From assembly GCF_000011305.1 (NCBI RefSeq), contig NC_004369.1, positions 1,488,001-1,552,000 of the forward strand: a stretch of 64,000 nt of DNA. Reading direction: 5' to 3'. Of this stretch, positions 34,079-43,142 are shown piece after piece. The translations under genes were made by a program, and so were the position numbers. The first letter of the stretch is position 1; the number at the start of each line of letters is the position of its first letter. The stretch is from Corynebacterium efficiens YS-314 (GTDB lineage: Bacteria > Actinomycetota > Actinomycetes > Mycobacteriales > Mycobacteriaceae). Under the pieces are notes generated by a model that worked only from the letters and a program-made list of their open reading frames with translations, was not told the DNA's origin and searched no databases.

Positions 34079-36754
34079 GTGACTGAGAAGACTGACCAGA
34101 CCCTGATGCTCATCGACGGCCACTCCATGGCCTTCCGTGCGTTCTTCGCCCTGCCTGCGGAGAATTTCTCCACCACAGGCGGCCAGAACACCAACGCGGT
34201 GTACGGCTTTCTCTCCATGCTGGCCACCCTGCTCAAGGAGGAGCAGCCCTCCCATATCGCGGTGGCGTTCGATGTGGGACGCAAAACCTTCCGCACCGAC
34301 CTCTTCCCGGACTACAAGGCCCAGCGTGAGGCCACCCCACCGGAGTTCAAGGGGCAGGTGGAGATCCTCAAGGATGTGCTGAAGACGCTGGGGATCACCA
34401 CCATCGAGAAGGAGGACTATGAGGCCGATGACATCATCGCCACGCTCGCGGTGGCGGCCAAGCCCCTCGGCTATGACACCCTGATTGTCACCGGTGACCG
34501 TGATTCCTTCCAGCTGGTCAATGACACCACCACCGTGCTCTATCCGATGCGCGGTGTCTCCGTGCTGCACCGGTTCACCCCGGAGGCCGTGGAGGAGAAG
34601 TACGGACTCACGCCCAGTCAGTACCCGGATTTCGCGGCGCTGCGTGGGGACCCCTCCGACAACCTGCCCAACATCCCGGGCGTGGGGGAGAAGACCGCCA
34701 CCAAGTGGATCGTGGAATACGGCTCCCTGGACAACCTGCTCGAGCATGCCGATGAGATCAAGGGCAAGGCCGGCAACAGTTTCCGCGAGCGCCTAGACCA
34801 GGTGCGGATGAACCGGAAACTCACTGAGATGATCAAGGACATGGAACTGCCTGTCGGTCCGGATGATCTGGAGATGGGCACCGCTGATGTCGCCGAGGTG
34901 GCCACCGAGTTCGATGCGCTGGAGTTCGGCACCAACCTGCGTGAGCGGGTCCTTGCTGCGGTGAAGACCGATGGTGAGATCCCGGTCGAGGCGGTGGAGA
35001 ACCGGGATGAGGTGGGTGTGGACACGCTCCCGTTGGATGAGTGGCTGAGCACCCGCCGCGGGCGTCCCCTGGCGGTGGCTGTGACCGGTGTGGGAACCCC
35101 GGCGACCGGGGATGCCCACTCGATCGCGATCGTGGACACCGACCGTCGCGCAGTGGTCGCCGACCTGGCGGACATCACCCCGGAGGCTGAGAAGGCGCTC
35201 GCCGGGTGGCTCGCCGATGAGGCCTCCCCGAAGCTGCTCCACGGCGCGAAGGCGGTCTTCCACATGCTCGCCGGTCGTGGTTTCGAGCTGCGCGGCATCG
35301 AACACGACACCGCGATCGCGGCGTACCTGCTGCGCCCCGGGCAGCGCACCTATGAGCTTGCCGACGTCTACCAGCGTCACCTGCAGCGCCAGCTCAACCC
35401 CAGCAACAACGGCAGTAATCAACTCACCCTCCTTGACGCCGGGGATTCCCAGGTGCTGGTGGACGAGGCCGTGGCCATCCTCGAGCTGGCTGGGGAGCTC
35501 ACCAGCCAGCTCCAGGAGATCAACGGTTTCGAGCTCTACCGTGACCTGGAGATCCCGCTGCTCAGCATCCTCGCCCGCATGGAGGCCACCGGCATCGCCG
35601 TGGATGTGGCCACGCTTGAGGAGCAGCTGGAGACCTTCATCGACCAGGTCACCCGCGAGGAGGAAGCCGCCCGTGAGCTTGCGGGTGATCCCACCCTCAA
35701 CCTCTCCAGTCCCAAGCAGCTGCAGACCGTGCTGTTTGAGACCTTCGGCATGCCCAAGACCAAGAAGACCAAGACGGGTTACTCCACCGCCGCCGCCGAG
35801 ATCGAGGCACTGGCCGCGAAGAATCCACACCCCTTCCTTGACCACCTGCTGGCCCACCGCCAGTACCAGAAGATGAAGACCACCCTGGAGGGGCTCATCC
35901 GCTCCGTGGGGTCGGATGGTCGCATCCACACCACCTTCAACCAGACCGTGGCCTCCACCGGGCGCCTGTCGTCCACCGACCCGAACCTGCAGAACATCCC
36001 GGTGCGCACCGAGGCGGGACGCAAGATCCGCTCCGGTTTCGTGGTGGGCGAGGGTTATGAAACCCTGCTTACCGCCGACTACTCCCAGATCGAGATGCGC
36101 GTGATGGCGCACCTCTCCCAGGATCCGGGCCTGATCGAGGCATACCGGGAGGGCGAGGACCTCCACAATTACGTCGGTTCGAAGGTCTTCGACGTTCCGA
36201 TCGACGGTGTCACCCCTGAGCTGCGCCGCCGGGTCAAGGCCATGTCCTACGGCCTGGTCTACGGGCTCTCAGCCTTCGGCCTGTCCCAGCAGCTGGGCAT
36301 CCCGGCCGGTGAGGCGAAAACCATCATGGAGAGCTACTTCGAGCGTTTCGGCGGGGTGCAGCGCTACCTTGCCGAGGTGGTGGAGCAGGCCCGCAAATCC
36401 GGGTACACCGAGACCCTGTTCGGGCGCCGCCGCTACCTGCCGGAGCTCAACTCCGATAACCGGGTGGCCCGTGAAAACGCCGAACGCGCCGCGCTCAACG
36501 CCCCGATCCAGGGCACGGCCGCTGACATCATCAAGGTGGCCATGATCCGCGTCGACCGCGAACTGCGCGCCACCGGGGTGAAGTCCCGCGTGCTGCTGCA
36601 GGTCCATGACGAACTCGTCGTCGAGATCGCCCCCGGTGAACTCGAACAGGTACAGGGGATCCTGGAACGCGAGATGGACAACGCGATCACGCTGCGCGTG
36701 CCGCTGGAGGTCTCAGCCGGCAGTGGGCGCGACTGGGACACCGCCGCGCACTAG
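34079..36754 (+). CDS. polA: DNA polymerase I
   Basis: Repair and Okazaki-fragment polymerase, 891 aa. The 5'-3' nuclease covers about residues 1-300 (LMLIDGHSMAFRAFFALP, then KEDYEADDIIATLA and TGDRDSFQLV). The middle domain corresponds to the proofreading exonuclease but lacks its acidic motif (VAVTGVGTPATGDAHSIAI where DTET is expected), so no proofreading is likely, as in mycobacteria. The polymerase has SSTDPNLQNIP, DYSQIEMRVMAH, RRVKAMSYGLVYG and LLQVHDELVVE. The GTG start is 8 nt from TAGACT (34066-34071), which points to a leaderless transcript; further in-frame codons upstream would cross the tRNA. Confidence 0.96.
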   Translation: MTEKTDQTLMLIDGHSMAFRAFFALPAENFSTTGGQNTNAVYGFLSMLATLLKEEQPSHIAVAFDVGRKTFRTDLFPDYKAQREATPPEFKGQVEILKDVLKTLGITTIEKEDYEADDIIATLAVAAKPLGYDTLIVTGDRDSFQLVNDTTTVLYPMRGVSVLHRFTPEAVEEKYGLTPSQYPDFAALRGDPSDNLPNIPGVGEKTATKWIVEYGSLDNLLEHADEIKGKAGNSFRERLDQVRMNRKLTEMIKDMELPVGPDDLEMGTADVAEVATEFDALEFGTNLRERVLAAVKTDGEIPVEAVENRDEVGVDTLPLDEWLSTRRGRPLAVAVTGVGTPATGDAHSIAIVDTDRRAVVADLADITPEAEKALAGWLADEASPKLLHGAKAVFHMLAGRGFELRGIEHDTAIAAYLLRPGQRTYELADVYQRHLQRQLNPSNNGSNQLTLLDAGDSQVLVDEAVAILELAGELTSQLQEINGFELYRDLEIPLLSILARMEATGIAVDVATLEEQLETFIDQVTREEEAARELAGDPTLNLSSPKQLQTVLFETFGMPKTKKTKTGYSTAAAEIEALAAKNPHPFLDHLLAHRQYQKMKTTLEGLIRSVGSDGRIHTTFNQTVASTGRLSSTDPNLQNIPVRTEAGRKIRSGFVVGEGYETLLTADYSQIEMRVMAHLSQDPGLIEAYREGEDLHNYVGSKVFDVPIDGVTPELRRRVKAMSYGLVYGLSAFGLSQQLGIPAGEAKTIMESYFERFGGVQRYLAEVVEQARKSGYTETLFGRRRYLPELNSDNRVARENAERAALNAPIQGTAADIIKVAMIRVDRELRATGVKSRVLLQVHDELVVEIAPGELEQVQGILEREMDNAITLRVPLEVSAGSGRDWDTAAH

Positions 36755-37554
36755 CGCTTTGCGACGAAAAGAGCAGTGCCCGGGAACAATCTGCCCCGCA
36801 GCGGGGACCACTGACCCCAGGTCTGGGTCAGGTCCTCCGGCCACTCCGGTTCGATGAGTCGGGTGAGGGTGAATCCGGCGTCGACAAGCTCACCGATGCG
36901 CGCGCCCATCGTGCGGTGCTGCTCGGCGTAGGTGACCTGCCCGGTCTCCTCATCTTCTTCGACGTAGCCGTCCTGGTCGAAGTAACTGGTGATCGCGGTC
37001 AGGCCGGCGGGGCCGGGATCGTCGAGGAAGATCCACCGCATGGGGTGGGTGATGGAGAAGACGAACCGGCCGCCGGGGCGGATCACGCGGGCGATCTCCC
37101 GCATCAGGTGCGCCGAATCCTCCACGAACGGGATGGCACCGAAGACGGAGAAGACCACGTCGAAGGAGTCATCGGCGAAGGGCAGGGCGGTGGCATCGGC
37201 CTGGACCAGGTGGGCGACGTTGTCGGTGCCGGCGTGACGGAGCATGCCCATGGAGATGTCGAAACCCGTGACAAAGGCATCCGGGACATCGTGGGCGAGC
37301 CACCGGGCGCACGGGGCGGAACCGCAGCCGATCTCCAGGATGTTCTTGCCCGCCAGCTCAGCGGGCTGACCGAGCAGGCGTTCTGTGCCCTCGTGCAGCA
37401 TCTCGGGACACCAGTAGAACTCACCGAAGGGGGAGTGGGTACCCAGGTAGTCGGGATGGCGGGCGTGGTAGTCATCGGCGTCCAGGTCCCACCAGTGGCG
37501 GTTGGCGGCGGAAAACTCGGGGAGAAAAGACCCACTCGGGGGAACATCAGTCAC
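36751..37554 (-). CDS. Class I SAM-dependent methyltransferase
   Basis: 267 aa. SAM motif I is ILEIGCGSAPCARWLA (about residue 70), motif II follows in VTGFDISMGML, and ATALPFADDSFDVVFSVFGA is the later motif region of small-molecule methyltransferases. RHWWDLDADDYH near the start recalls a group seen next to polA in related species. The substrate is unknown. Its stop overlaps the polA stop by four bases. It is divergent from rpsA. Confidence 0.85.
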   Translation of the reverse strand: MTDVPPSGSFLPEFSAANRHWWDLDADDYHARHPDYLGTHSPFGEFYWCPEMLHEGTERLLGQPAELAGKNILEIGCGSAPCARWLAHDVPDAFVTGFDISMGMLRHAGTDNVAHLVQADATALPFADDSFDVVFSVFGAIPFVEDSAHLMREIARVIRPGGRFVFSITHPMRWIFLDDPGPAGLTAITSYFDQDGYVEEDEETGQVTYAEQHRTMGARIGELVDAGFTLTRLIEPEWPEDLTQTWGQWSPLRGRLFPGTALFVAKR

Positions 37555-37786
37555 AATTGTTACTCCTGTGGCTAAGATAGTGTGTTTACCTGAATTCTAT
37601 TTGCTCTAGCTGCGCAAACGCAGTAGGGTTATTAGGGCGTATCGCTGCGTTCGGTGACGGGGTGTTCTTATAGGAAAACACCCCGGGCTGTTTCGTGAAA
37701 TCAAAAGCCCAGCTGATGGGTATTTTTCGAGAGATACCGCTTCCTGTCCAATCTCAATTTCCTATCCATTTCGGAGCAATTTACAT
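37555..37786 (+). promoter_or_regulatory. rpsA promoter and structured leader
   Basis: TTGCTC (37601-37606) and TAGGGT (37624-37629), 17 bp apart, form a likely promoter, with a transcript start near 37636. The leader of about 150 nt contains the hairpin GGGGTGTT/AACACCCC (37659-37684). Such a leader could mediate S1 autoregulation, which is inference. Confidence 0.6.
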
Positions 37787-39244
37787 ATGCCCACCAACAA
37801 CGCACCTCAGGTAGCCATCAACGACATTGGCTCCGCTGAGGACTTCCTCGCAGCAATCGACGCCACGATCAAGTACTTCAATGACGGCGACATTGTCGAA
37901 GGTACTGTGGTCAAGGTCGATCACGACGAGGTTCTTCTCGACATCGGCTACAAGACCGAAGGTGTCATTCCTTCCCGCGAACTTTCCATCAAGCACGATG
38001 TCGATCCTGACGAGGTTGTCCAGGTCGGCGACCAGATCGACGCGCTTGTCCTCACCAAGGAGGACAAGGAAGGCCGTCTGATCCTCTCCAAGAAGCGTGC
38101 TCAGTACGAGCGTGCATGGGGCGCCATCGAGGAGCTCAAGGAGAAGGACGAGCCGGTCACCGGTACCGTCATCGAGGTCGTCAAGGGTGGCCTCATCCTG
38201 GACATCGGCCTGCGTGGCTTCCTGCCTGCATCCCTCGTCGAGATGCGTCGCGTCCGCGACCTGGATCCGTACATCGGCCAGGAGCTCGAGGCCAAGATCA
38301 TCGAGCTGGACAAGAACCGCAACAACGTCGTTCTGTCCCGCCGCGCATTCCTCGAGCAGACCCAGTCCGAGGTCCGCTCCGAGTTCCTGCACCAGCTCCA
38401 GAAGGGCCAGGTCCGCAAGGGCGTTGTCTCCTCCATCGTCAACTTCGGCGCATTCGTCGATCTCGGCGGTGTCGACGGACTGGTTCACGTTTCCGAGCTG
38501 TCCTGGAAGCACATCGACCACCCATCTGAGGTTGTCACCGTTGGCGACGAGGTCACCGTTGAGGTTCTCGACGTCGATCTCGACCGCGAGCGTGTCTCCC
38601 TGTCCCTGAAGGCCACCCAGGAAGACCCATGGCGCGTCTTCGCCCGCACCCACGCTGTGGGCCAGATCGTTCCGGGCAAGGTCACCAAGCTGGTCCCATT
38701 CGGTGCGTTCGTCCGCGTCGAGGAGGGCATCGAGGGCCTCGTCCACATCTCCGAGCTGGCTCAGCGCCACGTCGAGGTTCCGGACCAGGTTGTCACCGTC
38801 GGCGAAGAGGTCATGGTCAAGGTCATCGACATCGATCTCGAGCGTCGTCGTATCTCCCTGTCCCTCAAGCAGGCTGACGAGGACTACACCGAGGAGTTCG
38901 ACCCATCCAAGTACGGTATGGCCGATTCCTACGACGAGCAGGGTAACTACATCTTCCCTGAGGGCTTCGATCCCGAGACCAACGAATGGCTCGAGGGCTT
39001 CGACGAGCAGCGTCAGGCTTGGGAGGCTCGTTACGCCGAGTCCGAGCGTCGCTTCCAGGCCCACACCGCTCAGATCGAGCGTCGTCGCCAGCAGGCGGAA
39101 GAGGCAGCTGCCGAGGCTCCGGCCGGCAACTACTCCTCCGAGTCTGAGGACGCAGCTCCTTCCGCAGCAGTGGAAGAAACCGGTGGCTCCCTGGCCTCCG
39201 ATGAGCAGCTCGCCGCACTGCGCGAGAAGCTCGCAGGCAACTAA
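37787..39244 (+). CDS. rpsA: 30S ribosomal protein S1
   Basis: 485 aa with four S1/OB RNA-binding domains at about residues 33-105, 120-190, 205-278 and 292-365, each with a G-x-V-x(n)-G-A/G-F-V pattern (for example NFGAFVDLGGVDGLVHVSE and PFGAFVRVEEGIEGLVHIS). The first two domains anchor it to the ribosome in the family, the later ones bind mRNA. The acidic, Gln/Ala/Glu-rich tail (from about 420) is typical of actinobacterial S1. Four rather than six domains is normal in this group. Codon use is strongly biased toward preferred codons, as for a highly expressed gene. Confidence 0.97.
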   Translation: MPTNNAPQVAINDIGSAEDFLAAIDATIKYFNDGDIVEGTVVKVDHDEVLLDIGYKTEGVIPSRELSIKHDVDPDEVVQVGDQIDALVLTKEDKEGRLILSKKRAQYERAWGAIEELKEKDEPVTGTVIEVVKGGLILDIGLRGFLPASLVEMRRVRDLDPYIGQELEAKIIELDKNRNNVVLSRRAFLEQTQSEVRSEFLHQLQKGQVRKGVVSSIVNFGAFVDLGGVDGLVHVSELSWKHIDHPSEVVTVGDEVTVEVLDVDLDRERVSLSLKATQEDPWRVFARTHAVGQIVPGKVTKLVPFGAFVRVEEGIEGLVHISELAQRHVEVPDQVVTVGEEVMVKVIDIDLERRRISLSLKQADEDYTEEFDPSKYGMADSYDEQGNYIFPEGFDPETNEWLEGFDEQRQAWEARYAESERRFQAHTAQIERRRQQAEEAAAEAPAGNYSSESEDAAPSAAVEETGGSLASDEQLAALREKLAGN

Positions 39245-39318
39245 TCGCCTGCACCCCATATTCGGTGGGCGATCACACTGACGTTGACGGTGTGACCGCC
39301 TGACGGATTGCTCCGCAC

Positions 39319-39374
39319 AACGCCCTGTCCTGCACGTGGAACCACCCGGTTCCGCGCTGCAGGGCAGGGCGTTG
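39319..39374 (+). terminator. rpsA terminator
   Basis: AACGCCCTG-CCTGC-GGAACC pairs with GGTTCC-GCAGG-CAGGGCGTT, a stem of over 20 pairs in three blocks around an ACCC loop. It is followed by GTTGTCGTT. A second, weaker hairpin (GATCACAC/GTGTGACC) lies at 39269-39292. Confidence 0.8.
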
Positions 39375-39886
39375 TTGTCGTTCCCGGGGGGAACGGTGGT
39401 GGTTACGTGGGGTGAGCCACCGGTTATGTCAAGTGCTTTATTTATAAAAGTGCCTCTATACAAAAGCTAAATGTATAAACAGAACCCACCGGACATCACC
39501 ATTTCTGAAACTGTGACATTTTTCCGGACATGTGGCTTGTTTCCCCCCAGAATCGGACTTACACTAATAGAGACTTACCACTAAGTCGGGCACGAGTGTG
39601 CTGGTTCACATATCGCCCTGTGGTTGATCACCTGCCCGGTTTCGTTGGGGCACGGCGGCTGGATCGGTAAAGGTATGACCGGTCGGGCTGAAATGCAATC
39701 GATTTCTCGAAATCGCAGGTCATCAACGCAGGTGATGATCCATCCATGATCACTCCACCCGAGGCAGCCGGTAGGCGCTGGCGGACCGACCCCCGGTCCT
39801 GACCAGCCCCGTCTCGTAGTTGGATCCAGGGCGCGTTGACATACCCAGTCGACACACCGGGACCCACGCGTTCAGAAAGGTTTGAC
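39375..39886 (+). promoter_or_regulatory. ptsG upstream region and long leader
   Basis: No gene is supportable here. TTGTTT (39537-39542) and TACACT (39560-39565), 17 bp apart, are the best promoter match, which would give a leader of about 315 nt. The leader holds a palindrome CGATTTCTCGAAATCG near 39699-39714 and a TCATCA/TGATGA hairpin near 39720-39740. In C. glutamicum, ptsG is controlled by SugR, GlxR and others. No site could be assigned with confidence here. Confidence 0.5.
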
Positions 39887-41950
39887 ATGGCGTCTAAAGT
39901 GACGACGACATCGCAACACATCCTGGATAACCTTGGTGGGCCGGAGAACATCACCTCGATGACTCACTGCGCCACCCGCCTGCGTGTCCAGGTCAAGGAC
40001 CAGTCGGCAGTGGACCAGTCGGCACTGGATTCCGATCCCGCCGTGCTCGGTGTCGTGCCCCAGGGCTCCACCGGCATGCAGGTGGTCATGGGTGGATCCG
40101 TGGCCAACTACTACCAGGAGATCCTCAAGCTCGACGGCATGCAGGGCTTCCGCGACGGTGAGGCCGCACCCGCCGCCGGCTCCAAGGAATACGGCGGTGT
40201 GCGGGGCAAGTACTCCTGGGTGGACTACGGTTTCGAGTTCCTCTCCGACACCTTCCGTCCGATCCTGTGGGCTCTGCTCGGTGCCTCGCTGATCATCACC
40301 CTCCTGGTCCTGGCCGACACCTTCGGACTCCAGGACTTCCGCGCCCCGATGGATGAGCAGCCGGACACCTACGTGTTCCTGCACTCCATGTGGCGTTCGG
40401 TGTTCTACTTCCTGCCGATCATGGTCGGTGCGACCGCCGCCCGTAAACTCGGCGCCAACGAGTGGGTCGGTGCCGCCATCCCGGCCGCGCTGCTCACCCC
40501 CGAGTTCCTGGCACTGGGCTCCGCCGGTGACACCGTCACCGTCTTCGGTCTGCCCATGGTCATCAATGACTACTCCGGCCAGGTCTTCCCACCCCTGATC
40601 GCCGCCATTGGCCTGTACTGGGTGGAGAAGCTGCTGAAGAAGATCATCCCCGATGCCGTACAGATGGTGTTCGTGCCGTTCTTCTCCCTGCTGATCATGA
40701 TCCCGGCCACCGCATTCCTGCTCGGACCCTTCGGTATCGGCGTGGGTAACGGCATCTCCACCATGCTGGAGAGCATCAACAACTTCAGCCCGTTCATCCT
40801 CTCCATCGTGATCCCGCTGCTGTACCCGTTCCTGGTGCCGCTGGGTCTGCACTGGCCACTCAACGCCATCATGATCCAGAACATCAACACCCTGGGTTAT
40901 GACTTCATCCAGGGCCCCATGGGTGCCTGGAACTTCGCCTGCTTCGGTCTGGTCACCGGTGTCTTCATCCTCGCCATCAAGGAACGCAACAAGGCCATGC
41001 GCCAGGTGTCCCTGGGCGGTATGCTCGCCGGTCTGCTCGGTGGTATCTCCGAACCATCCCTCTACGGTGTGCTGCTGCGCTTCAAGAAGACCTACTTCCG
41101 TCTCCTGCCGGGTTGTTTCGTCGGCGGTGTGGTCATGGGCATCTTCGACATCAAGGCCTACGCCTTCGTGTTCACCTCCCTGCTGACCATCCCGGCGATG
41201 GATCCATGGCTGGGTTACACCATCGGTATCGCCGCGGCCTTCTTCACCTCCATGCTCCTGGTGCTTTTCTTCGACTACCGCTCCGCTGATGAGCGTGCAG
41301 AGGTCAAGGCGCAGCTGGAGGCCACCCGGGCCGCCGAGGCAGGGGAGACCCCCACCTCCCCGGCCGCTGCCGCCGCAGCCACCGATGCACCAGCTGCCTC
41401 CGGTGCCGCAACCGCAGCTACCGCAACCGCGACTACGACCGCCACCGCACCAGCCGCTGCCACCACCCGCAGGGTGCTCGCCGCCGGTGAGACCGCTGAA
41501 CTCACCGCACCGCTGGAGGGCACCGCCGTGCCCCTGTCCGAGGTGCCCGACCCGATCTTCGCCGCTGAGAAACTGGGCCCCGGTGTCGCCATCGAACCGA
41601 CCGGCAATGTGGTGGTCGCACCGGCCGATGCCACGGTGCTCACCGTCCAGAAATCCGGTCACGCCGTCGGCCTACGCCTGGACTCCGGTGTGGAACTGCT
41701 CATCCACGTCGGCCTGGACACCGTCCAGCTCGAGGGCAAGGGCTTCGAGGTCCACGTCGAGCGCAAACAGCAGGTGAGTGCCGGTGACAAGCTGATCACC
41801 TTCGATCCGGAGTTCATCCGGGCCAAGGGTCTGCCGCTGATCACCCCGGTGGTGGTGACCAACGCTCAGAAGTTCGGCTCCGTCGAGGGGCACCCGGCGC
41901 AGAGTGTGGATGCCTCCACCAGCATCATCACGGTCACGGGCAAGGAGTAG
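39887..41950 (+). CDS. ptsG: Glucose-specific PTS enzyme EIIBCA
   Basis: Membrane-bound glucose phosphotransferase that imports and phosphorylates glucose. About 687 aa. EIIB carries the phosphocysteine in MTHCATRLRVQV (about residue 28). EIIC spans roughly 110-480 with many helices, including GGISEPSLYGVLLRFKKTY, the substrate motif. A long Ala/Thr/Pro linker (about 500-545) joins to EIIA, whose active-site histidine lies in ELLIHVGLDTVQLEGKGF. The start MASKVTT follows AGAAAGG; an upstream in-frame ATG is rejected. B-C-A order is as in C. glutamicum PtsG. Confidence 0.96.
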   Translation: MASKVTTTSQHILDNLGGPENITSMTHCATRLRVQVKDQSAVDQSALDSDPAVLGVVPQGSTGMQVVMGGSVANYYQEILKLDGMQGFRDGEAAPAAGSKEYGGVRGKYSWVDYGFEFLSDTFRPILWALLGASLIITLLVLADTFGLQDFRAPMDEQPDTYVFLHSMWRSVFYFLPIMVGATAARKLGANEWVGAAIPAALLTPEFLALGSAGDTVTVFGLPMVINDYSGQVFPPLIAAIGLYWVEKLLKKIIPDAVQMVFVPFFSLLIMIPATAFLLGPFGIGVGNGISTMLESINNFSPFILSIVIPLLYPFLVPLGLHWPLNAIMIQNINTLGYDFIQGPMGAWNFACFGLVTGVFILAIKERNKAMRQVSLGGMLAGLLGGISEPSLYGVLLRFKKTYFRLLPGCFVGGVVMGIFDIKAYAFVFTSLLTIPAMDPWLGYTIGIAAAFFTSMLLVLFFDYRSADERAEVKAQLEATRAAEAGETPTSPAAAAAATDAPAASGAATAATATATTTATAPAAATTRRVLAAGETAELTAPLEGTAVPLSEVPDPIFAAEKLGPGVAIEPTGNVVVAPADATVLTVQKSGHAVGLRLDSGVELLIHVGLDTVQLEGKGFEVHVERKQQVSAGDKLITFDPEFIRAKGLPLITPVVVTNAQKFGSVEGHPAQSVDASTSIITVTGKE

Positions 41951-41998
41951 ACCTCCTGAAATCCACATGATCGTCGTTTAGGCACTAATCTGGGGCGC

Positions 41999-42601
41999 AT
42001 GTTGCGCATTGGATTAACCGGAGGGATCGGCAGCGGTAAATCAACCGTTGCCGATCTTTTGTCAGCTGAAGGCTTCCTCATCATCGACGCCGACGCGATC
42101 GCCCGCGATATCGTCGAACCCGGCCAGCCGGCTCTCGCCGAGCTGGTCGAGGCGTTCGGGGAGGACATCCTCAACCCCGACGGCACCCTCAACCGCCCGG
42201 GCCTCGCGGCCAAGGCGTTTGTCAGTTCCGAGCAGACCGCTCTGCTCAATTCCATCACCCACCCCCGCATCGCGGAGGAGACCGCCCGCAGGTTCGCCGA
42301 GGCGGAGGCGGCCGGCACGAAGGCCGCGGTCTACGACATGCCCCTGCTGGTGGACAAGGGCCTTGACCGCACGATGGATCTCGTGGTGGTCGTTGATGTG
42401 GAGGAGGACGAGCGGGTGCGGCGGCTCGTGGCAAAACGCGGTCTGGAGGAGGATGACGTCCGGCGACGCATCGCCTCCCAGGTCCCCGATGAGATCCGCC
42501 TCAAGGCCGCCGACATCGTCATCGACAACAACGGCCCCGTCGAGAACCTGCGAGCCCAGGCAGACCGGCTCATCGCGGAGATCCTCACCCGCATCAAATA
42601 A
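41999..42601 (+). CDS. coaE: Dephospho-CoA kinase
   Basis: Last step of coenzyme A synthesis. 200 aa. The P-loop IGLTGGIGSGKSTVADLL begins at residue 4, IIDADAIARDIVEPGQPA holds the DAD motif, and YDMPLLVDKGLD matches the family lid region. TAATCT at 41986-41991 is 7 nt from the ATG and no ribosome site is seen, so the gene is probably leaderless. Confidence 0.95.
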   Translation: MLRIGLTGGIGSGKSTVADLLSAEGFLIIDADAIARDIVEPGQPALAELVEAFGEDILNPDGTLNRPGLAAKAFVSSEQTALLNSITHPRIAEETARRFAEAEAAGTKAAVYDMPLLVDKGLDRTMDLVVVVDVEEDERVRRLVAKRGLEEDDVRRRIASQVPDEIRLKAADIVIDNNGPVENLRAQADRLIAEILTRIK

Positions 42602-42705
42602 CCCCCATCCGTCACGGCAGGCCCCCGGGGCCAGGGGTTAGCTTTTGTGCTTGTCGACGGATCCAATACTGCAGGCACCCGACCCGGCCCGGTAGTCTAT
42701 CCCGC

Positions 42706-43065
42706 ATGGATATCTGGAACACCGGCCCCTTTGACAATGAAGAAGCCCAGGAGGTCCTGGCGGACCTGCGCAATGATGAGCTCTACCTGGATGAGCTGCT
42801 GCCGGATTCGGGCAACCGCTACATCGAGAAGGATCAGGGCGCGATGATCATCGCACTGGCACACCTGGCCGCCGGCAACCAGCCGGAGGAGGGTGGGGAT
42901 GTCGATGCCACCGCGCTGCAGACCCCGGAGATGCGGGAGCGTCTGCGTCAGTGCCTGGAGGCCGTGCTCATCGACGGCACCGTCTCCGGTCTCTATTCCC
43001 ACTGGCAGGAGCAGGGCGAGCAGCTGCACGAGTGGAAGGCACGCTCACACGTGGCGTTGAAGTAG
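42706..43065 (+). CDS. DUF4259 protein
   Basis: 119 aa. The N-terminus MDIWNTGPFDNEEAQEVLADL matches the DUF4259 consensus (W-G/N-TGPFDND-A). ALAHLAAGNQPEE follows in the middle. Function unknown; family members are small cytosolic helical proteins. TAGTCT 7-12 nt before the ATG indicates a leaderless transcript. It is the last gene before the SIR2/IS region. Confidence 0.75.
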   Translation: MDIWNTGPFDNEEAQEVLADLRNDELYLDELLPDSGNRYIEKDQGAMIIALAHLAAGNQPEEGGDVDATALQTPEMRERLRQCLEAVLIDGTVSGLYSHWQEQGEQLHEWKARSHVALK

Positions 43066-43128
43066 GCCTTTGTTACCTCGTCGAGGAAGCCTTGGGAGCT
43101 GCGGTAGTTGTGCCAGCTGGGCGCTGGA

Positions 43129-43142
43129 CAAGGGGCCCCTTG
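43129..43142. promoter_or_regulatory. Perfect 14-bp palindrome upstream of the SIR2-like gene
   Basis: CAAGGGGCCCCTTG is a perfect palindrome 51 bp before the SIR2-like ATG. It lies upstream of a CATAAT -10 box (43180-43185), which is 7 nt from the ATG and implies a leaderless transcript. It could be an operator or a recombination site; this is unproven. Confidence 0.45.

Noticed and set aside
37781..39463. 560-aa open frame antisense to rpsA
   Set aside because: Leucine/aspartate/valine-rich mirror of the highly biased S1 codons, with no domain.
39515..39620. GlxR (cAMP-CRP type) sites before ptsG
   Set aside because: TGTGAC at 39511 and TGTGCTGGTTCACA near 39597 do not fit TGTGA-N6-TCACA spacing.
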